64,000 nt of DNA from Avena insularis (GCA_023614405.1 CM042685.1:233595661-233659660), one strand, 5' to 3'. Numbered from the stretch's first letter, positions 9,038 through 21,783 are shown. Notes: generated from the letters alone by a model not told the origin. Made by a program: numbers and translations.

Positions 9038-12000
9038 ATGACGACCTCTGGATCATCATCGTCGTCCGTGCTCTCCGCCGCGCTGGGATCACCGCCCTCC
9101 CAAAAATTGACTCGGGCTAACTTCCTCTTTTGGAAGACCCTTGTCCTACCCCGCTTCGTGGTGCCCAGGTCCTCGACTTGCTCGATGGTACCGACGCCGT
9201 GCCGGTGAAGACTCTGGAGGTTGAAGACGCCAACAAGAAGAAGACCATCATCCCCAATCCTGCCTACACGGCATGGTTGTCTCGGGACCAAACGGTGCTC
9301 GGATTCCTCGTGAACTCCCTGTCCGTAGAGATGATCCCTCATGTCGTCGGGATCGACACCGCTGCTGAGGTATGGTCTACCCTCACCGGGATGTTCTCAT
9401 CCCACTCCCGCACCAAGATCAATCACCTGCGGGGGTCATTGAACAACACCAAGAAGCTCGACATGTCTGTGGCACAGTTCTTTGCCAAGATGAAAAGCTT
9501 CGGTTCTGAACTCGTTGTCGCGGGAAAACCCGTGGAAGAAGATGAGATGGTGGGGTACATCCTCAACGGCCTCGACGCCAGCTATAACGACCTCGTCTCC
9601 TCCGTCAACGGCAATCCTGGTACTACTCTTGATGATCTTTATAGTCAACTTTGTGCTCACGACCTTCGGCAAGATATGCTAGCAGATTCTGGACAGGGTG
9701 CTGGCTTCACCTCCTCTGCCAACCTTGCTGCACGGCCTACACATGATAGCAACCGCGACTTCCGCTCTCGTGGAGACCGTGGTAGATCACCAGATCATGG
9801 TGGTTACCGCGGCGAGCGTCGTGATGGTGGAGGACGCCGTGATGGAGGCCGCCGTGACAGGCGGCGTGATGATGATGGAGGCCGTCGAGATCGACGGAGT
9901 GATGATGGACGTGACGGTCGCGACGGTCGTCGCGATGATGGTGGTGGCCGTCGTCGTGATGACGGAGGTCGACGCCGAGATGATGGAGGGTATCGTCGTG
10001 GACGTGCTCCTACCCCCTTCGTCGACGTCACGTGTCAAATCTGCAAGATCCACGGCCACCCTGCAAACGAGTGTTGGTGGCGCTATCAAGATCGTCATGA
10101 CTCTGATGATGATGGCGAGGAGAAGGGTGTCCATGTTGCATCCTATGGCGTCGACACCAACTGGTACCCTGATTCAGGTGCTACCCACCATGTCACCTCA
10201 GAGTTGAACAAGCTCACCACTCATGAAAAGTACAACGGTCGTGATCATGTCCACACAGCTAATGGAAACGGTATGCAAATAAGTCATATTGGTCATTCAA
10301 CTTTATGCACCCCATATAATACCTTACAACTCAAAAATATTTTGCATGTTCCTAGTGCATCTAAGAATCTTCTATCTGTTCATAAGCTCACACTAGATAA
10401 TGATGTGTTTCTTGAGTTTCACCCATATTTCTTTTTGATCAAGGATCAGGCCACAAGGAGAACTCTGTTTAAAGGACCATGTCAAGATGGTCTCTACCCG
10501 CTAGTTCCTTCTACTACGGGTTCTTCCAAGCAAGTCTTCAGCACAATGAAGCCGCAGTCTTCTACGTGGCATCGCCGTTTAGGACATCCTTCTTCCTTTG
10601 TGGTTCAACAAGTACTTAGGAAAAACAGTATTTCTTACACTCCTAAAATAAGCCCATACATTTGTGATCCTTGCCAACTAGCTAAGAGCCATCAATTGCC
10701 ATATCCTGTCTCTACTAGTGTATCCACTGTTCCTCTAGAACAAGTATTCTCTGATGTATGGGGTCCAACCCCTATTTCTGCTAGTAAACATTCATATTAT
10801 GTGAGTTTTATTGATGATTTCAGTAAATTTACTTGGATCTATTTGCTCAAGAAACGCTCTGATGTTTACCAAGTTTTTATTAATTTCTAGCAACTTGTTG
10901 AAAGAAAATTTGCTAGGAAAATAATCACCATGCAAACTGATTGGGGAGGTGAATATGAAAAGCTCAATAGTTTCTTCCAAAAGATTGGCATCACTCATCA
11001 TGTATCTTGCCCTCATGCTCATCAACAAAATGGCTCCGCTGAAAGAAAACATCGTCATATTATAGAAGTTGGTCTTGCCTTACTTGCAAATTCATCTATG
11101 CCTCTTAAATTTTGGGATGATGCTTTTCTCACTGCCACTTTTCTCATCAATCTCCTCCCAAGCAAAGTTATAAATCATGACACTCCTGTAGAACGTATTC
11201 TTCACACAAAACCCAACTATGAATCTCTTAGAATTTTTGGCTGTGCGTGTTGGCCAAATCTCCGCCCCTACAATAAAAGAAAACTTTCCTTTCGTTCTAC
11301 GCGGTGTGTGTTCTTGGGCTATAGTCCTCGCCACAAAGGGGTCAAGTGTTTAGATATTTCCACTGGTCGAGTTTATATCTCTAGAGATGTTGTTTTTGAT
11401 GAAAACATCTTTCCCTTTGCTGAGTTGCATCCTAATGCTGGATCACGTCTCCGGAATGAAATACTTCTTTTACCTCAAGACACATCATATCATGGGGTTG
11501 CAATGTTGATGATTATATGCCTTTGCCCGTTGTACCTGTTGTTACTAATGAGCATCAAGATGTTGCAGACTCCAATACTCCAGCACATACTACTGATGAT
11601 CAGCAACAGACTGCAGAAAATTTCACTCAAAACTCTGAAGAAATAGTGGAGAAATATGGCTCAGAAGATTTCACCTTGGGCAGCTGCACCGAGAAAGATC
11701 TCCCTGCCACGGCGTCGGAACGCGTGGGTGCCGATCCCGTGGAAGATTCTCCCGTACGACAGGTGGGCTTCCCGCGCGCCTCCCTACCGCGGTCCCCTGT
11801 ACGGTCGGAGGATTTCCCGCGCGTGTCCCCACTACGGGCGTCGCCATCCCGTTCTGCCTCGCCCGTACGCCAACACCCCTTCGACACGTCGCGATCAAGG
11901 TCGGCCTCGCCCACGCGCCAACGCTCTGCATCGCACCAGGGTCCATCGCGCCAGGGCCTGCGGTCGCTGTCCCCTGGGTGGACTGCGTCACGTCCACGCT

Positions 12001-13928
12001 CGCGTCGCCACATGCGATCTCCCGCTCGCCAACGACACGCCTCCATGTTGCGGGGTCCCAGTCCTGCTCGCCAACAACACGCCTCCACGTCGCGGGGTCG
12101 GTCCCCTGTCCCGCCTACTCACGCCAGGGACAGGTCACGTTCGCGGGGCCCCAGGGTGCGGTCCCCCGTCTCACCGCACGACGCCAGGGAAGAATCTTCC
12201 CCTCCTGTGCCTATCTCTGGTACTGTTCCAGCTGAAGGATCCTCTGTGGCTGGCCCTGCTACGTCTTTGCATGCACCACTAAATCCTCCTCCACCTCTGG
12301 AACCTCGCACCAAACTTCAAAAAGGTATACAAAATCCAAAATAGTATACTAATGGCACCGTCCGCTATGGCTTGTTCACATCTACAGGTGAACTGCAAAT
12401 TGTTTCGGAGGCTTTTGGAGATGATCGTTGGCGCAAGGCGATGGAAGAAGAATATAATGCACTTATACAAAACAAGACATGGCATCTTATTCCTCCACAC
12501 TCCACAAAGAATCTTATTGATTGTAAGTGGGTATATCGTATTAAGAAACATGCAGATGGTACAATTGACAGGTAGAAGGCACGCTTGGTAGAAAAAGGAT
12601 TCAAGCAAAGGTATGGCATAGATTATGAAGATACCTTCAGTCATGTTGTCAAGGCAGCAACTATCAGACTAGTACTGGCAGTGGCTGTCTCTAGAGGCTG
12701 GAGTCTGCGGCATCTAGATGTCAAGAACGTGTCTTTACATGGCGTTCTGGAAGAGGAGGTCTATATGAAACAACCCCCAGGTTTTGAGTCTACCACTACT
12801 CCAAACTATATCTGCAAACTTGATAAAGGTCTTTATGGTCTTAAGCAAGCTCCCAGAGCATGGTACTCAAGACTTAGTACCAAGTTGCAACAACTTGGCT
12901 TTATTCCCTCTAAAACAGATACTTCACTTTTCCTCTATAACAAAGCAAAAGTTATGATATTTGTTCTAATCTATGTTGATGATATCATAGTCACTAGTTC
13001 ATCTGATCAGGCTATTTCTGCTCTTCTTCATGACCTGAACACTGATTTTGCACTTAAGGACTTGGGAGAATTGCACCACTTCTTGGGGATTGAGGCAAAG
13101 AAAACATCGAATGGCTTGCTTCTCACTCAAGAAAAATATGTTGCTGATCTGCTGGCAAAAGTTGGTATGACAAAGTGCACAATTTCTCCTACACCCTTAT
13201 CATCTACTGAAAAATTATCCCTGACTGAAGGAACAGCTCTTGGTCCTGATGATAGTACACAATATAGAAGCATTGTAGGAGCCTTACAATATTTAACACT
13301 TACAAGGCCTGACATCTCTTTCTCAGTCAATAAAGTATGTCAATATTTACACGCTTCAACTACTGCTCATTGGACAGCTGCAAAAAGAATCCTAAGATAT
13401 GTTCAAGGGACTATACATGTTGGGCTAACTTTTCAGCAGTCTTCATCTAGCTTGCTTAGTGCCTTCTCAGATGCAGATTGGGCAGGTTGCCTAGATGATA
13501 GAAGATCTACTGAAGGATTTGCTGTTTTTCTTGGACCAAACTTGATTTCATGGAGTGCAAGAAAATAACAAACAGTTTCAAGATCTACCACTGAAGCTGA
13601 ATATAAAGCATTAGCTACTGCTACTACTGAATTGATATGGGTTGAAGCTTTACTTGGTGAGCTTGGTGTTGAACTAAAGGTAAAGCCATGTCTATGGTGT
13701 GATAATTTAGGAGCTACATATTTGTCTGCAAATTCTGTGTTTTATGCCAGAACAAAACACATTGAGATAGATTATCATTTTGTTCGAGAAAGAGTTGCAA
13801 ACAAAATGCTTGACATCAGGTTCATATCTAGCAAAGATCAAGTTGCAGATGGTTTTACAAAAGCTTTAGCAGTTAAAGATCTAAATGAATTCAAGCGTAA
13901 TCTCAACCTTTCAGAAGGTTGTGATTAA
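9038..13928 (+). pseudogene. Copia gag-pol polyprotein, broken by stops and frameshifts
   Basis: Starting from ATG 9038 (MTTSGSSSSS, KLTRANFLFWKTLVLP) the frame shifts near 9150 into a long frame with a UBN2-type gag, an Arg/Asp/Gly-rich tail (9740-10010), a CX2CX4HX4C knuckle (CQICKIHGHPANEC, about 10040) and protease DSGATHH (about 10170). Integrase follows with WHRRLGHPS...CDPCQ and DVWGPTP...FIDDFSKFTW, then an RS-rich linker. RT has [16 protein letters not shown] and YVDDI (about 12973), and RNase H has DADWAG and TEAEYKA. Defects are TAG 10888 (Gln expected), a frameshift near 11492, TAG 12342, TAG 12573 (Tyr expected) and TAA 13566 (Gln expected). The final stop at 13926 overlaps the polypurine tract. 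RT catalytic Asp pairs remain, but the copy cannot make a full polyprotein. Confidence 0.92.
11770..12200 (+). other. Arg/Ser-rich linker between copia integrase and RT
   Basis: In the frame that continues into RT, this stretch is built from RS, SPxR and SPVRQ-type words (SPSRSASPVRQ, SRSRSASPTRQRSAS, RDRSRSRGPRVRSPVS). A 42-base unit is tandemly duplicated (12021-12062 and 12063-12104), encoding SPARQRHASMLRGP and SPARQQHASTSRGR. Base composition is far more GC-rich than the flanking pol sequence. Copia linkers are usually variable and Ser/Pro-rich; an RS domain resembles splicing-factor tails. Confidence 0.8.
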
Positions 13929-13935
13929 GGGAGGC

Positions 13936-14197
13936 TATTAGACTTCATGCAATATGACTTGTACCATGTAACGATAAGTTGGAGTAGTACTCTAACTATT
14001 CTAGATAGATAAGAGGTTAGTTCAGTTTAGTTCTGTTTAAGTTAGAAAGAGGAGATTTCCTCTTATCTTATCTCTTGTAACGATCGATTGATCAACCTCC
14101 GGTACAAGCCACGACGAGGGCTCTTCTCGCCAATATAAACACGTACACGGGATCACCAACGTGATCACCGCTTCTGCCAAAACAACGACGCACAATA
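13936..14197 (+). repeat. 3' LTR of the copia element
   Basis: 262 bases, same length as the 5' LTR, ending GCACAATA directly before the GATGC target duplication. Confidence 0.9.
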
Positions 14198-14346
14198 GAT
14201 GCCTCCCCAACTCCGTGAGTTTGATCTTTTCTTTGGATGCATCGATCCAATCGCTGCACACGAGTCAAGTTTGAGCGAGTCATACTAGGCTCAGCCCAAC
14301 TCGTACTTAAATTCGAGCTAAAGGTCCTGCTTTAAAAATTGGTTTA

Positions 14347-14519
14347 TACTCCTTCCGTTTTAAAATATAAGATGTTTTAGCTTTGTAAGGCAAATGTATC
14401 TAGACTAATGTTAGTATATAGGTTCACTCAAGTTTGAAGTGAATCTACACACTAAAAAAAGTCTAGATACATCTTCTTCACAAACCTAGAACATCTTATA
14501 TTTTGAAACAGAGGGAGTA
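14347..14519. mobile_element. Stowaway-type MITE
   Basis: 173 bases with ends TACTCCTTCCGTTTTAAAAT and, inverted, TACTCCCTCTGTTTCAAAAT, plus further pairing (AAGATGTT and AACATCTT). TA flanks both ends. This is a typical cereal Stowaway. Confidence 0.9.
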
Positions 14520-17055
14520 CTATCGATCTCGAGTGAATCTCGACCTAGTTTCGAGCTAAGCAACACAATGAAAATTCATATATCCAGGTGCCCATGCCAG
14601 CAACGAGTTATTTTCTTCCCATCGAATTTCAACTGAAAATTTGTGGACTTTCAACTCCAAAAATATGAACTTTCCAAGCAATCTTTCAAATGATATATGT
14701 CATCTCTAAACCAGACTTTTAGTTATACCAAACCAGCTTTCAACCAAAATCCCAAATGTCTCCTCTATATGTTTGCCAAGGACCATGAGCAATCAACCAG
14801 TGGAAACCAGTGGAGCTATTCGACTTCCTTAATTCACACCCAGCATTCACCACTTTTTTTATCGCATCTGTTTCACGCTGTACGTGCGCGCTCCCGACAC
14901 CTCCTCCTCCTCCCGCACCCGTGCGGCGGCGCCGCGTCGCGCCGGGCGGTCTCCCCTCTCCGCTGAGCCCTTCCTCTTGTGGTCTCTTCTCTCCGCCGCC
15001 GCTGATCGTCGCCAGGCAAAGACCTGGGGGCATGACAACGGCGACAGCGGCGTCCCTGATCGCGATCTGGCGGGAAGGCGGCGTCCGTCCCGGCTGGTTT
15101 GGCGGTGGTGTTGCGGCGAGCGGCGGTCGGTGATCCTCGGCCCAGATGGCGGCAGGCGGCGGCAGGGATCTGGGCCTAGCCGCGATCTGTCCCATACGTT
15201 GGCCTCGACGCCGGCGCCCAGGCGACCCGGGCCTTATCCTTGACACTAGGGCGCTTGGGGCATCTGCCCAAGGCATGGTGGTGGTGGCCTCCTTCTCCGT
15301 CGGAATGGTCGGCCGGGTGGTCTTGCCGTCTTGCGGTGGATCCTGCTAGTTTCCGGAGGGTGGCATGGGGGCTGCTGGCTCGGTTTCAATAAAGGAGGTT
15401 GTCCTAGATCCCTCTTAAGCCAAGACGATGATCTGCCGGACGGTTGCATGGGTTATCTTCAACCAAGATGGCTAGCTGCATTTTAATAGACTAGATTATA
15501 CTTAGGCTATCTATGTTACTTTGCAAGCCTGATCTTTGGGGCCACCCTGAGTGATCCATGTTGCAAACTTTAAATCTCTAAATTGTGCAATAAAATGGTT
15601 GGGTGCCTCAGTTAATGATGAGGAGATGGTTTTATTCCTATTTTTAAAAAAATGGTGGTCATATGTAGTATATGTTTTTAAATAATGTTGCCCCCTGTCG
15701 ACTTCCAATAGGAAACAGGGGTGAACCGACATTCTGCCAAGTGGGGACCTAGGCCCCCAGTCAATTTATGGATTCCCTCTTTGAAGCCTAAGATTTTACA
15801 AGCTAAGCCTCCAATTAGATTAATAGTTGGGCCCCGCTCACTTTGGGCCCCACTTGTTTGGAACGGGTTTGCCACTATTAGGAAACAACTAGTCTTTACA
15901 ACAAAAGGATGCAACAAAGAGAAGCAGTGGAAAGGGAACCGATATTTCAAAGTATGAAGCATTTCTACTTATCTTGATCGAGGTTAACAAGAAAAACCTT
16001 CAGATTTACTGCATTTTCAAGCAGCACAATAAAAATCAACTAAGATCTCTGAAACCTTCAGTTTGTCAGCCTTCCAAGTGTAGGAACCAATCAAGTTGCA
16101 CAGAGTATGCTTATGCTTCCGCAAGCACCTACTTGATCTTCTCTACTTTATTTTGAAACTTATGTCCATGTTTGAAGCCATCAAAGGATAGCCACACCGT
16201 GTAACCAAAAGTAGTTCCTTATGTATCTTTTGTATTTTAAAAATAGTTTCCTATACCGTGAGTATAGTTCCAAAATAAGCAAAACATAGAATCAAAGCAA
16301 GAGGATACTTCGTTACCAAATTCCCTCTCGCAATAAAATGTAATATCTCTCTCATGGACAGACAACACTCAGTTTCCAACCATTCAACATACACAATATC
16401 TTTCAGCATCACTCCTGGTTTCAACTGAGTATATTTTAGAACAATTATGATTCAACAAAAGAATATTATAGCTCCAAAAGTCACACGTACTTAAGTATGC
16501 GTATTTTTAATTTGTATAAAAAGACAAAAAAATATATACAATACAGGAAAGTTACAAAGTTTGTAACTTGGCTATAAAGGGATATAACTTACTCCTGTCG
16601 GCCACTGAGTCTCATATGCACATGATTCGCACAGCACATGTGCGTCTCCCTATAGGTCTATGAGTTGGGTTTAGTCGTCCCTGCGACCAGACAATGGTTC
16701 CCGCCTTCTTACATGATGTCTAGCTGTCTAGTTTGTTCCTATAAAAAGTTGTTTGCCTAGTTTGTTTATAGCTTTGCATACACTTTCACTTAGAAGAAAA
16801 ACTAAGGAAAAAGTAGCTCACAAAATGTAAACATTAGTTCATTACAAGTGATGGTAGTCTAGTACAATGGAGTGAGAGATGAAGTGCCCAAACATAGGAG
16901 AGTCAAATTACATAAGCAAGACAAATCATTTTTATTTTTATCTTCCTTGTTGGGATAATGACTTTTTTCCATGATTCATGGTATCTTCATGGGTAAGATG
17001 GTTCGTCCCTGCTCGGTCACTTCCTCCGATAGCACAAGAAGTTAATTATTACTAG
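14520..17055. other. Gene-free stretch with a GC-rich island
   Basis: Most is AT-rich sequence without recognisable genes. 14880-15380 is strongly GC-rich and has open frames on both strands, but these are low-complexity Pro/Arg/Gly translations with no family signature. It may be a captured gene fragment or the 5' region of an unknown element. On the minus strand an AATAAA motif near 16940 could belong to the 3' end of the neprosin-like pseudogene. Confidence 0.45.
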
Positions 17056-17248
17056 CTACTTCTCCGGTCCTCCGTACGAGAACTTTGCTCCTGTAATTGG
17101 CGGGACATAATAAAGCTTGAAATCGGTGATTTGGGCAAGCATATCATCATCAATTGGGGCGATTGTGCCATCCTTGTTGATGAGCTGAATGCCATAGATC
17201 ACCGAGGCCTTATCCGAGTCCGAGGCAAATGCTCCACTACGCATTGGA
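17056..17248 (-). pseudogene. Neprosin-domain (DUF239) pseudogene, 3' end of last exon
   Basis: The minus strand encodes the end of a neprosin-domain protein: MRSGAFASDSDKASVIYGIQ, then a KDG turn and a C-terminus ending GAKFSYGGPEK before a stop at 17056. At 17248 the frame is cut by the G1 retrotransposon; it resumes at 33871. The 5-base TTGGA is present at both edges (17244-17248 and 33871-33875), and when one copy is removed the frame runs through. Neprosin-domain proteins are secreted; the founding member is a prolyl endopeptidase of Nepenthes pitcher fluid, while most cereal members are uncharacterised. Confidence 0.75.
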
Positions 17249-18152
17249 TGATAGGGCAAAGGTGTCTAATCTTTCGATGAGATGGTGATAATCGATTTAG
17301 TGGAGTTCGGGCTTGACGATCCGACTACACGTGCGAGAACGAGCGCCAATGCAATCGCTAGGCCAATCTCCTGGAGGTTACCGATCCTGCGGAAACACGA
17401 TCAGCCTGACCAGCGAGGGTCTTAATTCCTACCTGAAATCGAGAACAAGTAAGAACTAATATTGTAATCAAGATATTGTGGATTAAGATAAAAGCTTTAT
17501 TGAAAAGGTGGGATCTTGTATAGGTGCGAAGTACAAGAGGCCTCTGCGACACTCGAGCCTTGGCGCAGTTGCTATGATGGCTAACTTTATGTCTAAACAA
17601 AATCCGAGTCTAAAGTGACGGCTATGGAGAGTATTTAAGGAGGAAAAAAGGTGCGGTTTCGGCCAGCCATAGAGGTGGTGGCCGAGTCCAACCCTAGAAG
17701 GCCTTTTCTAAAAAGTGGCTATTAAAAATTCTGCGAAAATTACATGGGCCTGGCCCAAAGTAAAGGTGGTGCAGCACCATATTAAGCCATGGACGAATTT
17801 GTGAAGTATTAATCTTGAATATTTCGTCCAAACCTTCAATCTTCATTATGGTGGTCTCAAAGTTCTAAAATATCTATTCGTGGCGTCCTCTTCAATCCTC
17901 ACATGTTTGCTGCCATCTCCATGCATGATCATGCTTCAATGCTTGTCCTTATCGTCCTTGCTAGGTCCATCATTCCTAAGAGTAACGAACATATCTTATT
18001 TAGGCAGCATCATATTCTCATGTATATGAGAAATAGTTCCAAGAAACGAAAGTACCTGGTAATTAAGTTGCTTGGCACGAGCTCGAGTGATAGGTCCTTG
18101 TATGTGTGTAGTTGTTGGTATTGCGGTTGTATCAAATGGGATGTCCTCATCA
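17249..18152 (-). repeat. 3' LTR of G1
   Basis: Plus-strand limits are TGATAGGG and CCTCATCA. Its start (minus strand TGATGAGGACATC) lies inside the coding frame of pol, which continues about 157 bases into the LTR and stops at 17996. Confidence 0.9.
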
Positions 18153-21100
18153 TGCTCCTCTTCTTGAATTGAAGTCGTCCTCGACGCAATCTCATCTTTC
18201 TCACGAAAGTAAGGCTTCAAATCTGCAATGTTAAACGTAGGACTAACCGTACCAAAGTCTGCATGCAACTCAAGTTTATATCCAGTATCATTTATTTTCT
18301 CACCTTAAAAGAACCAGCAGCACGTGGCATTAACTTAGACTTGCTCAAATCAGGAAAACAATCTTTACGCAAATGTAACCAAACAAGATCTCCAACATCA
18401 AAAAAACATGCTTTCTCCCTTTATCCCCAGCAAGTTTATACTTAGCATTCATGTGTTCTATGTTATGTTTAGTAGTCTTATGTAAGTTTAATATCATTTT
18501 TCAGCGCGTTGTGTAGCATCCAAATTATTTTTCACCGAAGAAAGTAATGGGAATAAATCAATAGGTGCACGAGGAACAAAACCATACATAATCTCAAATG
18601 GGCACATTTTTGTGGTAGAATGCAGCGAACGATTATAAGCAAATTCTATATGAGGTAACACTATTCCCACAATTTTAAGTTCTTCTTTAAAACAGCCTGC
18701 AACATAGTAGACAAAGTTCTATTCACTACTTCAGTTTGTCCATCAGTTTGGGGATGATATGTAGTACTAAATAGCAATTTTGTCCCCAACTTAACCCATA
18801 AACATCTCCAAAAGTGGCTAAGAAATGTAGTATCACGATCAGAAACAATAGTATTTGGCGCACCATATAAACAAAAAAATTCACGAAAGAACAAATCAGC
18901 AATATGTGCAGCATCATCCATTTTATGACAAGGAATAAAGTATGTCATCTTAGAAAACCGATCCACAACAACAAAAATGCTATCCCTCCCCTTCTGTGTA
19001 CGAGGCAGTCCCAAAACAAAGTCCATAGAAATATCCTTCTAAGAAACACTAGGAACAGGAAGAGGCATATATAAACCATGTGGATTAAGGCGAGACTTAG
19101 CTTTTTGACAAGTAGTGCAGCGTGCCATGAATCTCTCAACATATCGACGCATACGTGGCTAAAAATAAGTGTCCAGCAAGAAGATCCTCCATTTTCTTGA
19201 CACCAAAGTGTCCCATCAATCCTCCTCCATGCGCCTCCTGTAATAATAAAAGACGAACGGAACTATCTGGAATGCATAGTTTGTTAGCACGAAACACAAA
19301 TCCATATTGAAGACGAACTTGTTCCATGTTCTACCATCTCTAAAATTCTGCAACACATCTTTAAATTCAGCATCATGCACATATTGTTCCTTAATAATTT
19401 CAATCCAAATATTTTGAAGTCAAGTTGAGATAACAAAGTATAACGGCGCGACAAAGCATCAGCAATAACATTATCTTTACCCTTTTTGTGTTTGATAACA
19501 TAAGAAAAAGACTCAATAAATTCAACCCACTTTGCATGACGATGATTCAACTTAGCTTGACTACAAATATGCTTCAAAGATTCATGATCATAATGTATAA
19601 CAAATTATTTAGGCCATAGATAATATTGCCAAGTTTCTAATGTCCAAACCAGCGCATATAATTCTTTATCATAAGTAGAATAGTTCAGACTAGCCCCACT
19701 CAATTTCTCACTAAAATATGCAACAGGTTTTTCCTCTTGTAATAACACACCTCCCAAACCAATTCCACTAGCATCACATTCAAGATCAAAAGTCTTATTA
19801 AAATCAGGAAGTTGGGGTAATGGAGCATGTGTTAACTTATCTTTCAGTATCACGAAGGCCAGTTGTTGTGCATCGCCCCAAACAAAGGGCACATCCTTAT
19901 TGGTAAGTTCATTCAGCGGCGCGAAAATTGATCCAAAGTCCTTCATAAAGCGCCTATAAAAACCAGCGAGGCCAAGAAAACTCCTCACTTGTGTAACCGT
20001 CTTGGGCTACGGTCAATTCTCAATAGCTTCAATCTTGGCTGGATCCACTTCAATACCCTGTGATGTAACAACATAGCCAAGAAACACAACTCGGTCGGTG
20101 CAAAAGGTGCACTTCTCAAGATTACCAAACAAACGTGCATCGCGTAAAGCATTAAAAACAACACGTAAATGTTCCAAATGATCCTCTAAAGATTTGCTAT
20201 AAATCAGAATATCATCAAAGTAGACTGCCACGAAACATCCAATCAAAGCACGTAAAACTTTGTTCATTAATCTCATAAATGTGTTGGGTGCATTAGTTAA
20301 ACCAAACGGCATCACTAACCACTCATATAAACCGAACTTAGTTTTAAATGCAGTTTTCCATTCATCTCCCAATTTTATATGAATCTGGTGGTAAACACTA
20401 CGCAAATCAACTTTAGAAAACATGGTAGAGCCACTCAATTCATCAAGCATGTCATCTAAACGTGGAATATGATGACGATATCTAATAGTAATATTATTGA
20501 TAGCTCTACAATCAGTACACATGCGTGAAGAACCATCTTTCTTAGGTATCAAAATAATAGGAACAGCACATGGGCTAAGGGACTCACGAATATGATCTCT
20601 GTCGAGTAGTTCCTGAATTTGGCGTTGTATCTTCTTTGTCTTCTCTGGATTGGTTCGATATGGCGCGCGCGTAGCACCAGGAATTAGATCAATTTGGTGT
20701 TCAATTTTTCTAATAGGAGGTAGTCCTGGTGGCATCTCAGCGGGAAAACATTCTCATATTCCTGCAAAAGGTTAGCAACAACAGGTGGCAAAGAAGGAGG
20801 CATATCCTCAAATCAAAACAAAACCTATTTGTAGACAATTGCATAACATTGAGTATTGTTTATATCTAGTTCAGCAATATCAATTTTATTTGCAAGCATA
20901 TATGGACTCTCCAAACGAATTTCTGTAGCATATTTAGAATTAGATTTAGTGTTCTTTAGTGATACAAAATCTGCAGCAATAATCTGATTCTCACTTTTAG
21001 TTTTCTCCTCAATTTTAGCTCTACTAGCTCTAGCATGATCATCTTTTAAAATCTGTTCGGGAGTCATAGGTTTTAGACCAATTTTCTTTCCATCATACAT

Positions 21101-21241
21101 AAGATAATATTGATTAGTTTTGCCATTATGAATAGATTCTCTGTCAAATTGCCATGGTCTACCAAGTAACAAAGAACAAGCTTGCATAAGTACAACATCA
21201 CAATCAACAAAATCAGAATATGTACCAATAGTAAAATGCAC
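17996..21241 (-). pseudogene. G1 pol: RT, RNase H, integrase, broken
   Basis: After the protease comes the RT block (20735-20013) with [38 protein letters not shown] and the catalytic YFDDILIYS. RNase H follows ([20 protein letters not shown]), then integrase (GHFGVKKM...[53 protein letters not shown]). The C-terminus (DLKPYFRE, GPITRARAKQL) runs into the 3' LTR. Many stops replace conserved residues: Trp to TGA and Gln to TAG just after AIEN (about 20015), Glu to TAA after WPK (about 19605), and Trp to TAG before KDISMDF (about 19037). Frameshifts occur in integrase and in the part around 18300-18660. No chromodomain is evident. Confidence 0.9.
18153..18166 (-). other. Polypurine tract of G1
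   Basis: Minus strand CAAGAAGAGGAGCA abuts the 3' LTR start. It lies inside the pol frame. Confidence 0.75.
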
Positions 21242-21334
21242 GCGTACCGTTCTTGTTACCTTGATCTTGCAAGAACTCTCAAACCATTGAATGTAATATG
21301 AATTTGTGCGTTGTCTTGTTGAAAGTGCAAGCTT

Positions 21335-21783
21335 CTATACCATGTCAGCACTAGCCAGATTATTACAACTCCCTCCATCAATGTTTATCCTTATAGCTCT
21401 TTCCTTGGAAACGCCGCGTGTTTGGAACAGGTTGTGGCGTTGATCATGCTCAGATTTTCTCAATTGCGCACTCAACACAAGTTGTACCACTAAGCTCTTG
21501 TATTGATCAGCAGTTTCAGGTCCCATTATCTTTATCTCTTCTTCAAAATCAGAATTATCTTCATCTCGAGCAGAAATAAGAGCTAATGTATATTCATCAA
21601 AGTTACTTGTGGAATCATATTCACCATCATCACGCACCATCATAACACGATGTGTTATGCACTGTCGCTCAATATGACCATAACCCCAGCACTTGCGGCA
21701 TTGTATATCCTTTGTTTTACCCATGGAAGCCATCGAAGATGCACTACGAGCAGGAGCATTGGATGACGATGGAGGAGCAGCTG
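21335..21783 (-). pseudogene. G1 gag C-terminus (zinc knuckle) and protease start
   Basis: The frame holds a Ser/Pro-rich tail, a CX2CX4HX4C knuckle (CRKCWGYGHIERQC) and an aspartic-protease-like core INIDGGSCNNLAS. A TAG after ASADMV replaces a Glu expected in this family. The frame directly continues gag sequence that ends at 30707: the 11 bases AAGGAAGCCTT occur on both sides of the LINE insertion, and removing one copy restores continuity. Confidence 0.85.

Larger units (their letters stand above)
8480..14197 (+). mobile_element. Complete Ty1-copia retrotransposon with TA...TA LTR ends
   Basis: The 5.7-kb element has two 262-base LTRs (8480-8741, 13936-14197) and is flanked by GATGC (8475-8479 and 14198-14202). 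The primer site TGGTATCAGAGC follows the left LTR directly, and AAGGGAGGC precedes the right one. Domain order is gag, zinc knuckle, protease, integrase, reverse transcriptase, RNase H, the copia order. By hand the LTRs differ at about 10 of 262 sites (near 4%), implying moderate age. Both LTRs start TATTAG and end ATA, not TG...CA; such termini are known for some copia families. Confidence 0.93.

Noticed and set aside
9698..10207. Overlapping Met/Val-rich frame in copia gag
   Set aside because: A +1 frame reading of the repetitive CGTGATGAT tract that encodes the Arg/Asp-rich gag tail.
14740..15276. 178-codon Pro/Arg-rich minus-strand frame
   Set aside because: Low-complexity translation of a GC-rich stretch, open in several frames at once, with no domain.
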